Shown in pieces: positions 55,161-63,505 of a stretch of 64,000 nt of DNA. A model generated the notes under the pieces. That model saw nothing but the letters and a program-made list of their open reading frames with translations. It ran no database searches and was not told the origin of the DNA. The position numbers were made by a program, and so were the translations under genes. Each line of letters opens with the position of its first letter. Positions within the stretch are counted from its first letter, which is position 1. The DNA is taken from positions 806,001 to 870,000 of the forward strand of contig CBDCMP010000007.1 of the NCBI GenBank assembly GCA_965218985.1, given 5' to 3'. This stretch comes from Pseudopedobacter sp965218985 (GTDB taxonomy: Bacteria; Bacteroidota; Bacteroidia; Sphingobacteriales; Sphingobacteriaceae).

Positions 55161-55351
55161 TATCAAGATTAAACTTAAAGTTATCCAAAAAAAACAATTT
55201 GCAATCAAAACTGAAAGAATAATGATTTTAAGCTGAAAAGCGATTAAAATCATTTCAATCAAATATAAATGTTTGGAAATACCAATTAGCCTGCTAAATT
55301 TGGAAGATTCAGGTCTTCGCTGATCGACCAATTTTAAATTTAAACACAAGT

Positions 55352-57586
55352 ATGGAATTTCTACAAACTAATCTCATTTACTTTATTCCGGTTTTGGGCC
55401 TGATCGGCATTCTGGTGATGATCACCAAGTCCGTTTGGGTGGCCAAACAGGACGCAGGAGATGCAAAAATGACCGAGCTGGCTGGTTATATCGCCGACGG
55501 GGCCATGGCTTTTTTAAAAGCCGAATGGAGAGTGCTCAGCATTTTCGTATTGTTCGCAGGTTGTTTGCTGGCTTATTCGGGAACCGTGCATGAAATCAAC
55601 GGCCAGGAAATCCATTCCAGCTGGGTCATCGCCATCGCTTTCGTGATTGGTGCCGTTTTCTCCGCCACTGCAGGATACATAGGCATGAGAGCCGCCACCA
55701 AGGCCAATGTACGCACCACGCAGGCCGCAAGAACCAGTTTGAAACAGGCCTTGAAAGTCTCTTTCACCGGCGGAACCGTGATGGGCCTTGGCGTGGCCGG
55801 CTTAGCGATATTAGGCCTCGGTGGATTGTTCATTGCCTTCCTCGCCTACTTCTCTGATCTGGGGGAGAACACCGTGAAGACCTCCATTGAGGTATTGACA
55901 GGCTTTTCTCTGGGTGCCGAATCCATCGCCCTGTTCGCCCGGGTGGGTGGGGGCATCTACACCAAAGCGGCCGATGTGGGCGCTGATCTGGTGGGTAAAG
56001 TAGAGGCCGGCATCCCGGAGGACGATGTGAGAAACCCGGCTACCATTGCCGATAACGTGGGAGACAATGTGGGTGATGTGGCTGGAATGGGCGCCGATCT
56101 GTTCGGCTCTTACGTAGCCACCATCCTGGCCACCATGGTGCTGGGACAGGAGATCGTGGTGACTGACCACTTTGGCGGAATGTCTCCTATCCTTCTCCCC
56201 ATGGTCATCTGCGGACTGGGTATCCTCTTCTCCATTGTGGGCACCTGGTTTGTGACCATCAAAGACGAGCACTCCAATGTGCAAACTGCCCTGAATTTAG
56301 GGAACTGGTCATCCATCGCCATCACAGCCATCGCCTCTTTCTTCATCGTGAGGTGGATGCTGCCTGATACCTTATCGCTCAGGGGTTATGAGTTCTCCAG
56401 CATCAATGTGTATTATGCCATATTGGTGGGATTGGTGGTGGGCACCATCATGAGCGTGGTAACAGAATATTATACCGCAATGGGTAAACGACCGGTGGAT
56501 TCCATTGTTCAGCAATCCTCCACGGGTCATGCCACCAACATCATCTCCGGTTTGGCCGTGGGTATGAAATCAACAGTGATTCCTATTTTAACCCTGGCAG
56601 GTGGCATCATGTGCTCCTATTATTTTGCAGGTTTATACGGAGTGGCCATTGCCGCAGCCGGAATGATGGCCACCACCGCCATGCAGCTGGCTATTGACGC
56701 CTTCGGGCCGATAGCGGATAACGCCGGGGGTATCGCAGAGATGAGCCAGCTCCCCCCCGAAGTGAGGGAACGTACCGATAACCTGGATGCCGTGGGAAAT
56801 ACCACCGCTGCCACCGGGAAAGGTTTCGCCATCGCCTCCGCAGCTTTAACCTCGCTGGCTTTATTCGCTGCTTTTGTGGGTATTGCCGGTATCGATGCCA
56901 TTGACATCTACAAAGCCCCCGTGTTGGCCGGCCTTTTTGTGGGCGGGATGATCCCTTATATCTTCTCCGCCCTGTGCATACAGGCCGTGGGGAAGGCAGC
57001 CATGGATATGGTGAATGAAGTCCGCCGGCAGTTCAGGGAGATTCCCGGGATCATGGAATATCAAGCCAAGCCCGAATACGAGAAATGCGTGGCCATCTCC
57101 ACCAAAGCCTCCCTCCGGGAGATGATGATGCCGGGAGCCATCGCCTTGATTACCCCCGTGATGGTAGGCTTTATCTTTGGGCCCGAAGTGTTGGGCGGAC
57201 TGTTGGCTGGTGTCACCGTGTCTGGTGTACTGATGGGTATCTTTCAATCCAATGCCGGTGGCGCCTGGGATAATGCCAAGAAATCCTTCGAAAAAGGAGT
57301 CCTGATCGATGGCGAGATGCACTACAAGAAATCGGAACCCCACAAAGCTTCGGTGACCGGTGACACGGTGGGAGATCCTTTCAAAGATACTTCTGGTCCT
57401 TCCATGAACATCCTGATCAAGCTCATGTCCATCGTCTCCTTAGTGATCGCTCCTTACATTGCACAAACCAAACAGGTGGATATCAAGATCCAAGATGTGA
57501 AGATTGAACATACCAGCATGAAAACTGTTCCGGTCTGCTGTGCGAAACCCGGCATGGCAGATCGGTTTAAAACCAAAAAGAACTGA
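55352..57586 (+). CDS. hppA: Membrane-bound pyrophosphatase, K+-stimulated ion pump
   Basis: A 744-aa pump with about 16 helices that uses PPi hydrolysis to export Na+ or H+. The substrate-site motifs are intact: DVGADLVGK (residues 208-216), EDDVRNPATIADNVGDNVGD and the C-terminal AGGAWDNAKKSFEKG. In GNTTAATGKG the position that is Lys in K+-independent enzymes is Ala (about A486), pointing to K+ dependence. I cannot decide Na+ versus H+ from this alone. GC content is visibly higher than in the accessory regions. Confidence 0.95.
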   Translation: MEFLQTNLIYFIPVLGLIGILVMITKSVWVAKQDAGDAKMTELAGYIADGAMAFLKAEWRVLSIFVLFAGCLLAYSGTVHEINGQEIHSSWVIAIAFVIGAVFSATAGYIGMRAATKANVRTTQAARTSLKQALKVSFTGGTVMGLGVAGLAILGLGGLFIAFLAYFSDLGENTVKTSIEVLTGFSLGAESIALFARVGGGIYTKAADVGADLVGKVEAGIPEDDVRNPATIADNVGDNVGDVAGMGADLFGSYVATILATMVLGQEIVVTDHFGGMSPILLPMVICGLGILFSIVGTWFVTIKDEHSNVQTALNLGNWSSIAITAIASFFIVRWMLPDTLSLRGYEFSSINVYYAILVGLVVGTIMSVVTEYYTAMGKRPVDSIVQQSSTGHATNIISGLAVGMKSTVIPILTLAGGIMCSYYFAGLYGVAIAAAGMMATTAMQLAIDAFGPIADNAGGIAEMSQLPPEVRERTDNLDAVGNTTAATGKGFAIASAALTSLALFAAFVGIAGIDAIDIYKAPVLAGLFVGGMIPYIFSALCIQAVGKAAMDMVNEVRRQFREIPGIMEYQAKPEYEKCVAISTKASLREMMMPGAIALITPVMVGFIFGPEVLGGLLAGVTVSGVLMGIFQSNAGGAWDNAKKSFEKGVLIDGEMHYKKSEPHKASVTGDTVGDPFKDTSGPSMNILIKLMSIVSLVIAPYIAQTKQVDIKIQDVKIEHTSMKTVPVCCAKPGMADRFKTKKN

Positions 57587-57610
57587 TCCGACATGTGCTC
57601 ATTCCCCGGG

Positions 57611-57642
57611 AAATCCTGCTGCTGATGAGGCGGGATTTTTTG
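57611..57642 (+). terminator. Terminator of hppA
   Basis: AAATCCTGC pairs with GCGGGATTT (one G-T wobble) and is followed by T residues, 25 bp after the stop codon. Confidence 0.7.
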
Positions 57643-57736
57643 GACTGAACCCCCTGCTCCTTATCCCAAAAAAGCAGCTTCAGGGATCGATCGCAATTTT
57701 AAAAAACAAAAGCGGGACAGGGAGGGTTTTATGTGA

Positions 57737-57869
57737 AGGATTAAGGATCAAAGATCAAGGATCAAGGATCAAGGCTGAGGGATCAAGGATCAAGGCTGAA
57801 GGATCAAGGATCAAGGCTGAAGGCTGAGGGATCAAGGATAAAAGCTGAAGGCTCAAAGCTCAAAGCTCT
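57737..57869 (+). repeat. Tandem heptad array (19 units, consensus AGGATCA)
   Basis: Continuous 7-bp units: AGGATTA, AGGATCA, AAGATCA, AGGATCA, then AGGCTGA, GGGATCA and AAGCTCA variants toward the right end. It ends 30 bp before the small lipoprotein gene. Related heptads are found inside lnt (about 39650-39745). Confidence 0.85.
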
Positions 57870-57898
57870 ATACACCATTCAACACAAAAATATTTATT

Positions 57899-58114
57899 AT
57901 GAAGATCAATTTTTCGAAAATCATCATCGTCTTTGGCATGATGAGCTTATTGGCCACCGCCTGCACAGGAGACCTGAATTCCGGAATCTTTTACAGTGAA
58001 AAAATGGATGATAGCCCTTCGCCTTATAGATCCAACTCGACCGGGGCAGATACCGTTCACAGCTATTCCTTTCCGGATACTTTGAAAAGTGACACCATTG
58101 CCAGGAATCAATAA
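57899..58114 (+). CDS. Small lipoprotein of unknown function
   Basis: A 71-aa predicted lipoprotein: hydrophobic residues 8-20 and lipobox LLATAC, then a Ser/Thr/Asp-rich disordered tail. No domain. It follows the heptad array. The signal peptide and start support a real gene; function cannot be guessed. Confidence 0.6.
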   Translation: MKINFSKIIIVFGMMSLLATACTGDLNSGIFYSEKMDDSPSPYRSNSTGADTVHSYSFPDTLKSDTIARNQ

Positions 58115-58563
58115 ACAAAGCGGTGGCTTTTCCTGGTAGTTTACCTCCTTTACAGTCATGGCGAGATGCCCAGATAAGGGGCGACGCTGACATTCTATTC
58201 CTTAGAACCTGCTTGTAAGATTCGTCTTCGATGAAATGACGTTCCTCCATCGTTGGAAATGGCGGAACCCTCAACTCAATGACATGGGGATACTTCCTCC
58301 TATGACAAAACACCCCTATCTGTACCATTCAGGATCGTGAAGACAACGTCAAGGCAACATTAAGCTGAGGATAGACCCTAATTTGGGTAGATATAGGCAG
58401 GTAGAATTGTCATTTAAATCCGCCCCGGAGGAGAAATAGGATAGCTTCGCATAGCTGATCCATATAGCGGAAACCACCGGGATACCACTGGTCCCTGGTT
58501 GCTGTGGAGGATTCCATAAAAAGCCCAAACCGCTTTGTTGGGTATTCATGAAACATGAGGGCA
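58115..58563. other. Intergenic region without recognisable genes
   Basis: It looks like decayed repeat DNA (for example the CGTCTTCGATGAAATGACG word). No ORF, array or RNA is supported before the tracrRNA terminator. Confidence 0.4.
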
Positions 58564-58564
58564 T

Positions 58565-58643
58565 AAAAAAGCCTCCTGGTTTGTGGACAAGAGGCAACCC
58601 AAATGTTTTCACAACGGAATCATCCTTATTGTGATTTGCTTTC
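58565..58643 (-). ncRNA. tracrRNA of the type II-C Cas9
   Basis: On the minus strand the RNA would start near 58643 as GAAAGCAAATCACAATAAGG. This is an anti-repeat complementary to TTGTGATTTGCTTTC, the start of repeats I know from Bacteroidota type II-C systems. The nexus ATAAGGATGATTCCGTTGTG and an AAAACATTTGGG linker follow. It ends with a terminator hairpin (GCCTC at 58595-58591, GAGGC at 58575-58571) and six U. Size (about 79 nt), order of parts and closeness to cas9 all fit a tracrRNA. It is transcribed away from cas9. Confidence 0.82.
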
Positions 58644-58677
58644 AATTCAAATGTATGAGAAAAAAAAGCAAATCACA
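58629..58677. repeat. CRISPR-repeat-like palindrome overlapping the tracrRNA promoter
   Basis: TTGTGATTTGCTTT (58629-58642) and AAAGCAAATCACAA (58664-58677) form a perfect 14-bp inverted repeat. On the minus strand it reads GTTGTGATTTGC, then the promoter, then the anti-repeat, so it looks like a CRISPR repeat whose distal part became the tracrRNA anti-repeat. Confidence 0.75.
58648..58655 (-). promoter_or_regulatory. Candidate tracrRNA promoter (-7 TACATTTG)
   Basis: TACATTTG matches the Bacteroidota -7 consensus TAnnTTTG. A TTG lies 19 nt upstream, the usual -33 spacing, and that TTG is part of the repeat word GTTGTGATTTGC. Start of transcription would fall at about 58643, right at the anti-repeat. 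Confidence 0.55.
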
Positions 58678-58733
58678 ACAATATTTTCTATATTTGTGAT
58701 AGAAAAAAATTGGATCGGGGTGTCTCCCAATCG

Positions 58734-58767
58734 GAAAGCGAAATCGGTATTAGGTTTCGCTTTTTTT
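58734..58767 (+). terminator. Plus-strand terminator between tracrRNA and cas9
   Basis: AAAGCGAAA (58734-58742) pairs with TTTCGCTTT (58754-58762) followed by a T run. A preceding hairpin ATTGG...CCAAT lies at 58709-58729. The transcript it ends is unknown; a second plus-strand anti-repeat-like RNA (from 58664) is possible but its body does not resemble a tracrRNA. Confidence 0.6.
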
Positions 58768-58830
58768 ATGGGAATATTTGTTGAGAAAATAAATGAAAAA
58801 ACTCTAACTAAAATAATCAAAATATTTTTA

Positions 58831-58838
58831 TACTTTTG
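58831..58838 (+). promoter_or_regulatory. Candidate cas9 promoter (-7 TACTTTTG)
   Basis: TACTTTTG fits TAnnTTTG. I see no good -33 TTG at the standard distance, so this is only a candidate. It would give a leader of about 250 nt ahead of cas9. It lies between the two arms of the 13-bp inverted repeat 58804-58816/58864-58876. Confidence 0.4.
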
Positions 58839-58845
58839 AATAATT

Positions 58846-58888
58846 CAAACTTCTAAAAGGAACTTATTTTAGTTAGTTGTGATTTGCT
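58846..58888 (+). other. Candidate crRNA-like guide (30-nt pseudo-spacer plus repeat fragment)
   Basis: GTTGTGATTTGCT (58876-58888) equals the first 13 nt of the expected repeat and can pair with the tracrRNA anti-repeat (one G-U pair). The 30 nt before it would be the guide. Its last 12 nt, TTATTTTAGTTA (58864-58875), plus the next G, are exactly complementary to CTAACTAAAATAA at 58804-58816. No second repeat is nearby, so this is not an array. Confidence 0.5.
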
Positions 58889-58894
58889 AATTAT

Positions 58895-59043
58895 ATTTAA
58901 GGGATACTATAATATATCCCTTAAATAATGACATCAAGAATTTAAGCTGGTTAAGGAGTTGAGTACCTCCAGCATTAAATTTCTTACTACAGGTAAACTT
59001 GCTGTGAGGGCATTGAATAGAGACGGGAATCAGCCCGTCTCCT
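58895..59043 (+). promoter_or_regulatory. Structured leader of cas9 with three hairpins
   Basis: Hairpin 1: ATTTAAGGGATA (58895-58906)/TATCCCTTAAAT (58915-58926), 12 bp perfect. Hairpin 2: CTGG (58947-58950)/CCAG (58969-58972) extended by TTTAA/TTAAA. Hairpin 3: GAGACGGG (59020-59027)/CCCGTCTC (59034-59041), followed by a U-rich stretch that could terminate a short RNA. The cas9 ATG is at 59094. Confidence 0.6.
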
Positions 59044-59093
59044 CCTGTAATTTTATTTCTAACCTACAAAAATTTTATTAAATTCAATATATA

Positions 59094-62000
59094 ATGAAAA
59101 AAATTCTTGGTCTTGATTTAGGTACTACCTCAATTGGTTGGGCTTTTGTAAAAGAAGCTGAAAATGAAACCGAAGTTTCCTCAATACAGAAAATAGGGGT
59201 TCGTGTAAACCCATTAACCACAGACGAACAAACCAATTTTGAGAAAGGGAAGCCAGTTTCTGTGAATGCAGACAGAACTTTAAAAAGAAGTGCCAGAAGA
59301 AACCTACAACGCTATAAACAAAGAAGAGAGAATCTCATTCAAATCCTTAAAGAACATTATTTAATAAAAGAAGATTCAGTTTTAGCTGAAGATGATAGAA
59401 ACACTACCCATCAAACCTATGCTTTAAGAGCTAGTGCTGCCACAGAGGAGATTAGTAAGGAGGAATTTAGTCGTGTTTTATTGATGATTAATAAAAAACG
59501 CGGCTATAAAAGCAGTAGAAAAATCAACAATAAGGATGAAAACGACGGACAAGCTATTGATGGGATGGCTGTCGCAAAAAAATTATATGAAGAAAATATT
59601 ACTCCAGGAGAATATGCTTATCAAGTTTTAAATGACGGAAAGAAACATATCCCAGATTTTTATCGGTCTGATTTACAAAATGAGTTGGACAGAATTTGGG
59701 AGTTTCAAAGACAATTTTATCCTGAAATTTTAACAGAGGAATTAAAAAAAGCAATAACTGGACAGGGGAAAGACAACACACGTAAACGTATTTTAGCAAT
59801 AACTAAAACTTACACAGCAGAAATAAAAGGAAACCGGGAGGAGAAGAAAAAACAGGCCTATAAATGGCGAAGTGAGGGATTATATAAACAACTTAGCAAA
59901 GAGGAAGTTGCTTTTGTAATCACAGAGATAAATAATAACATCAACATTTCCAGTGGGTATCTGGGGGCAATAAGCGATAGAAGCAAGGAGCTTTATTTTA
60001 ACAAAGAGACTATTGGGCAAAACCTATTTAAACAATTAAAACAAAGCCAGCATTCCAAACTTAAAAATCAGGTTTTTTACCGTCAGGATTATTTAGATGA
60101 ATTTGAAACCATTTGGGAGAAACAAGCTCCGTTTCATAAAGAGCTCACTCTAGATTTAAAAACTGAAATTAGGGATGTGATCATATTCTATCAGCGAAAG
60201 CTAAAGTCTCAGAAGGGCTTGGTTAGTTTGTGTGAGTTTGAGCATAGAATGATCGAAACAGAAGAAAATGGTATTAAAAAACAAAAAAAGGTAGGTTTAA
60301 AAGTAACTCCTAAATCTTCTACCCTTTTTCAGGAATTTAAGATTTGGCAAAACTTGAATAACTTAAAAATTAAGCATAAAGCTTCTGGAGAGGTTCAGCC
60401 ATTTGATCTTGAGGATAAACAAATACTTTTTAATGAATTAAACATTAAAGGAAATCTCACAAAAGATAGTTGTTTAGAGATTTTGGGTTATAAACCCAAA
60501 GATTATGAACTTAATTTCAATACTATTGAAGGTAACAGAACCAATCAGGCTTTATACAATGCCTATTTTAAAATGATGGAAGCCGAAGGGCATGAGGAAA
60601 TGGAATGGCAAAAAATGAATGCTACAGACATTCAAAAAACTATTTTCTCTTTCTTTCAATCTCAAAACATCAATACAAAACTCTTATACTTTAATGCCGA
60701 ATTAGACGGAAAAGAGTTTGAGCAGCAGGCTTCTTATCAGCTCTGGCATTTGTTGTATTCCTATGTAGAAGATGATTCATTCTCTGGAAATGAAAAGCTT
60801 TTTGAATTGCTGGAGTCTAAATTTGGGTTTAAAAAAGAGTTTGCTCAAACTTTGGCTAACGTAACTTTTCAGCCTGATTATGGCAATTTAAGTGCAAAAG
60901 CAATGCGCAATATTTTTCCATTTATAAAAGAACACGTTTATAGTGAAGCTTGTGGATATGCGAAATACAGACATTCTGCATCCTCCCTTACCAAAGAAGA
61001 AATTGAAAATAAAGTATTAAAAGATAAATTAGAGCTACTACCAAAAAACAGCTTAAGAAATCCTGTTGTCGAAAAAATCCTTAATCAAATGGTTAATGTG
61101 GTAAATGCCATCATTGCTGAACCTTCTTTAGGTAAACCAGACGAAATTAGAATTGAATTAGCAAGAGAGTTAAAGAAAAGTGGTGAGGAGCGAAAAGAAA
61201 TGACTGCGAACATCAATAGTGCAAAAATAAAGCATGATAAAATAAGAGATATCTTAATTAAAGAATTTAATGTCCCTAATCCTACCCGTAATGATATCAT
61301 CAGGTATAAACTTTACGAAGAGCTGAAATTTAATGGTTATAAAGATTTATATACTAATGAATACATTCAAAAACAGCAGATTTTTTCAAAGTTGTATGAT
61401 GTTGACCATATCATTCCCCAGTCAAGATTGTTTGACGACAGTTTCTCCAATAAAGTTTTAGTCCCGCGTTTGGTAAACTTAGATAAAGGAAATAAAACAG
61501 CTCATGATTATATTCTGGATAAATATGGCGAAGAAAAGTTGACAGAATTTCTTGCGAGGATAGAAATGCTTCATCAGGAAAATTATAAAAATAATGAGGA
61601 AGGGATAAACAAAGCAAAACTTAAAAAACTAAAATTAAAGGGTTCAGAAATAGGAGGAGGTTTTATAGACAGAGATTTAAGAGACAGCCAATACATTGCT
61701 AAGAAAGCGAGATATATGCTTCAGGAGATTTGTAATCCAGTAATCCCCACAACCGGAAGCGTTACAGACCGTTTACGTGAAGATTGGGATTTGATCAATG
61801 TAATGCAGGAATTAAACTTTGACAAATACAAATCTTTAGGCCTCACGGAAATGGTAGAGAAAAAACATGGAGGTTTTAAAGAGCGGATCATTGACTGGAC
61901 CAAACGAAATGACCATAGGCACCATGCAATGGACGCATTGACGATTGCTTTTACCAAGCATAGCCATATCCAATTCCTGAATAATTTGAATGCGAGGTTC

Positions 62001-63296
62001 CAGGAAAATAAACAGACAAACGATATAAAAGGAATAGAAAAAAAAGAAACCCATTGGGTTATGGATGACGCCGGCAATAGGCAAAGAAAATTCAATTTTC
62101 CATTGCCTAATTTCAGAGAAGAAGCGAAAAAGCACTTAGCGCATGTTTTAATCTCCCAAAAAGCAAAAAATAAAGTTGTCACCAAAAACAAGAATAAAAC
62201 TAAATCTGCAAAGGGAGAAAAAAGTAAAACAGAATTAACGCCCCGTGGCCAGTTACACAAAGAAACTGTTTATTCTAAATACAAAATATACAAGAATAAA
62301 GAAGAAAAAATATCCGCCAAATTTGATGAGGCTACTATCCATATGGTAAGCAATCCAAAAGAAAAAGAAGCTTTATTAAAGAGGTTAAGAGAAAATGATA
62401 ATGACCCAAAAAAGGCATTTACAGGGAAAAATAGTCTCTCTAAAAATCCAATTTATTTAGACATCCATAAAACCATAGAATTACCAGAAAAAGTAAAATT
62501 AATTTGGTTAGAGGATGACTTTAGTATCAGAAAAGATATTAACCCGGAAAACTTTAAAGATTTAAAAAGTATCGAAAAAGTTGTAGATGAGGGAATAAAA
62601 AGGATTTTGATCAATCGATTGGAAGAATTTAAAGATAATGCCAAAGAGGCATTTTCAAACTTAGATAAAAACCCGATTTGGTTAAATGAGGCAAAAGGCA
62701 TAAGTGTTAAAAAAACAAAAATTAGCGGAGTTAAAAATGCAGAACCTCTACATACAAAAAAAGACCATTTAGGGAATTTGATTTTAGATGGAGAAAGTAA
62801 GGCAATCCCAGTTGATTTTGTCAGTACTGGAAATAATCATCACGTAGCCATTTATAGAGATGAAAATGGTGATTTACACGACAATGTTGTTTCATTTTAC
62901 GAAGCAGTGGAACGAGTAAACCAAGGTTTGCCTATAATAGACAAGAATTATAACCATAGTTTTGGCTGGGAGTTTTTATTTTCCATGAAACAGAATGAAT
63001 ATTTTGTTTTTCCATCAAAAGAATTTAATCCTAGTGAAATTGATTTGTTAAACCCAAATAACAATAATCGAATTAGTCCAAACTTATTTAGGGTTCAAAA
63101 ATTCTCGAAACTTAAATATGGAAATTCGTTTGTTAGAGAATATGTATTTAGACATCATTTAGAGACTATAGTTGAGGAAAAAAAGGAACTAAAAGATACC
63201 ACTTTTAAGAATATAAAAAGTCTATCCTATTTTAATGAAATTATAAAAGTTCGTATCAACCATATAGGTCAAATTGTAAAAATTGGAGAATACTAA
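59094..63296 (+). CDS. cas9: Cas9 endonuclease, type II-C-like, full length
   Basis: A 1400-aa RNA-guided DNA nuclease. RuvC-I: ILGLDLGTTSIGWAFV (D8). The Arg-rich bridge helix is TLKRSARRNLQRYKQRRENL. RuvC-II: IRIELARELKKSGEER (E688). HNH: KLYDVDHIIPQSRLFDDSFS (H772) with NKVLVPRLVNLDKGNK. RuvC-III: DHRHHAMDALTIAFTKH (H944, D947). A long REC lobe (about 90-640) and a Lys-rich PAM-interacting C-terminus complete it. All catalytic residues are present, so cleavage competence is expected. No cas1, cas2 or array is visible in the window, so adaptation functions are either missing or elsewhere. Confidence 0.96.
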   Translation: MKKILGLDLGTTSIGWAFVKEAENETEVSSIQKIGVRVNPLTTDEQTNFEKGKPVSVNADRTLKRSARRNLQRYKQRRENLIQILKEHYLIKEDSVLAEDDRNTTHQTYALRASAATEEISKEEFSRVLLMINKKRGYKSSRKINNKDENDGQAIDGMAVAKKLYEENITPGEYAYQVLNDGKKHIPDFYRSDLQNELDRIWEFQRQFYPEILTEELKKAITGQGKDNTRKRILAITKTYTAEIKGNREEKKKQAYKWRSEGLYKQLSKEEVAFVITEINNNINISSGYLGAISDRSKELYFNKETIGQNLFKQLKQSQHSKLKNQVFYRQDYLDEFETIWEKQAPFHKELTLDLKTEIRDVIIFYQRKLKSQKGLVSLCEFEHRMIETEENGIKKQKKVGLKVTPKSSTLFQEFKIWQNLNNLKIKHKASGEVQPFDLEDKQILFNELNIKGNLTKDSCLEILGYKPKDYELNFNTIEGNRTNQALYNAYFKMMEAEGHEEMEWQKMNATDIQKTIFSFFQSQNINTKLLYFNAELDGKEFEQQASYQLWHLLYSYVEDDSFSGNEKLFELLESKFGFKKEFAQTLANVTFQPDYGNLSAKAMRNIFPFIKEHVYSEACGYAKYRHSASSLTKEEIENKVLKDKLELLPKNSLRNPVVEKILNQMVNVVNAIIAEPSLGKPDEIRIELARELKKSGEERKEMTANINSAKIKHDKIRDILIKEFNVPNPTRNDIIRYKLYEELKFNGYKDLYTNEYIQKQQIFSKLYDVDHIIPQSRLFDDSFSNKVLVPRLVNLDKGNKTAHDYILDKYGEEKLTEFLARIEMLHQENYKNNEEGINKAKLKKLKLKGSEIGGGFIDRDLRDSQYIAKKARYMLQEICNPVIPTTGSVTDRLREDWDLINVMQELNFDKYKSLGLTEMVEKKHGGFKERIIDWTKRNDHRHHAMDALTIAFTKHSHIQFLNNLNARFQENKQTNDIKGIEKKETHWVMDDAGNRQRKFNFPLPNFREEAKKHLAHVLISQKAKNKVVTKNKNKTKSAKGEKSKTELTPRGQLHKETVYSKYKIYKNKEEKISAKFDEATIHMVSNPKEKEALLKRLRENDNDPKKAFTGKNSLSKNPIYLDIHKTIELPEKVKLIWLEDDFSIRKDINPENFKDLKSIEKVVDEGIKRILINRLEEFKDNAKEAFSNLDKNPIWLNEAKGISVKKTKISGVKNAEPLHTKKDHLGNLILDGESKAIPVDFVSTGNNHHVAIYRDENGDLHDNVVSFYEAVERVNQGLPIIDKNYNHSFGWEFLFSMKQNEYFVFPSKEFNPSEIDLLNPNNNNRISPNLFRVQKFSKLKYGNSFVREYVFRHHLETIVEEKKELKDTTFKNIKSLSYFNEIIKVRINHIGQIVKIGEY

Positions 63297-63306
63297 ATAA
63301 ACATTG

Positions 63307-63504
63307 ATGAAACCCAAAATTCAATTCTTCAAATCATTCGATGAAATGGAGAACCAACAAATTGAGCATTTCGCTTCTCTATCCCCAGAAGAATCTTTAA
63401 GAAATTTAAAAAAATTGATGTTGGCTACTTATGGAATCAAAGAAGAACCACGTTTCGAAGATATCAGAGGCAAAATTAATTTGAATCCCAGAAAAGATAC
63501 CTAA
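63307..63504 (+). CDS. Small protein encoded between cas9 and the HIRAN gene
   Basis: A 65-aa charged helical protein (IQFFKSFDEMENQQIEHFAS, then LSPEESLRNLKKLMLATYG). It starts 10 nt after the cas9 stop, and its own stop lies 1 nt before the next ATG, so it is probably cotranscribed with both. I do not recognise it. The form SFDEMExxxxEHFAxLSPEE recalls short proteins encoded beside nucleotidyltransferase or toxin genes, but that is only an impression. Confidence 0.65.
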   Translation: MKPKIQFFKSFDEMENQQIEHFASLSPEESLRNLKKLMLATYGIKEEPRFEDIRGKINLNPRKDT

Positions 63505-63505
63505 T

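Noticed and set aside
58603..58839. 78-aa frame crossing the tracrRNA and palindrome
   Set aside because: It runs through the terminator and repeat palindrome and has no domain; the RNA explanation fits better.
58628..58890. CRISPR array near cas9
   Set aside because: Only one palindrome and one 13-nt repeat fragment occur; there is no series of regularly spaced repeats.
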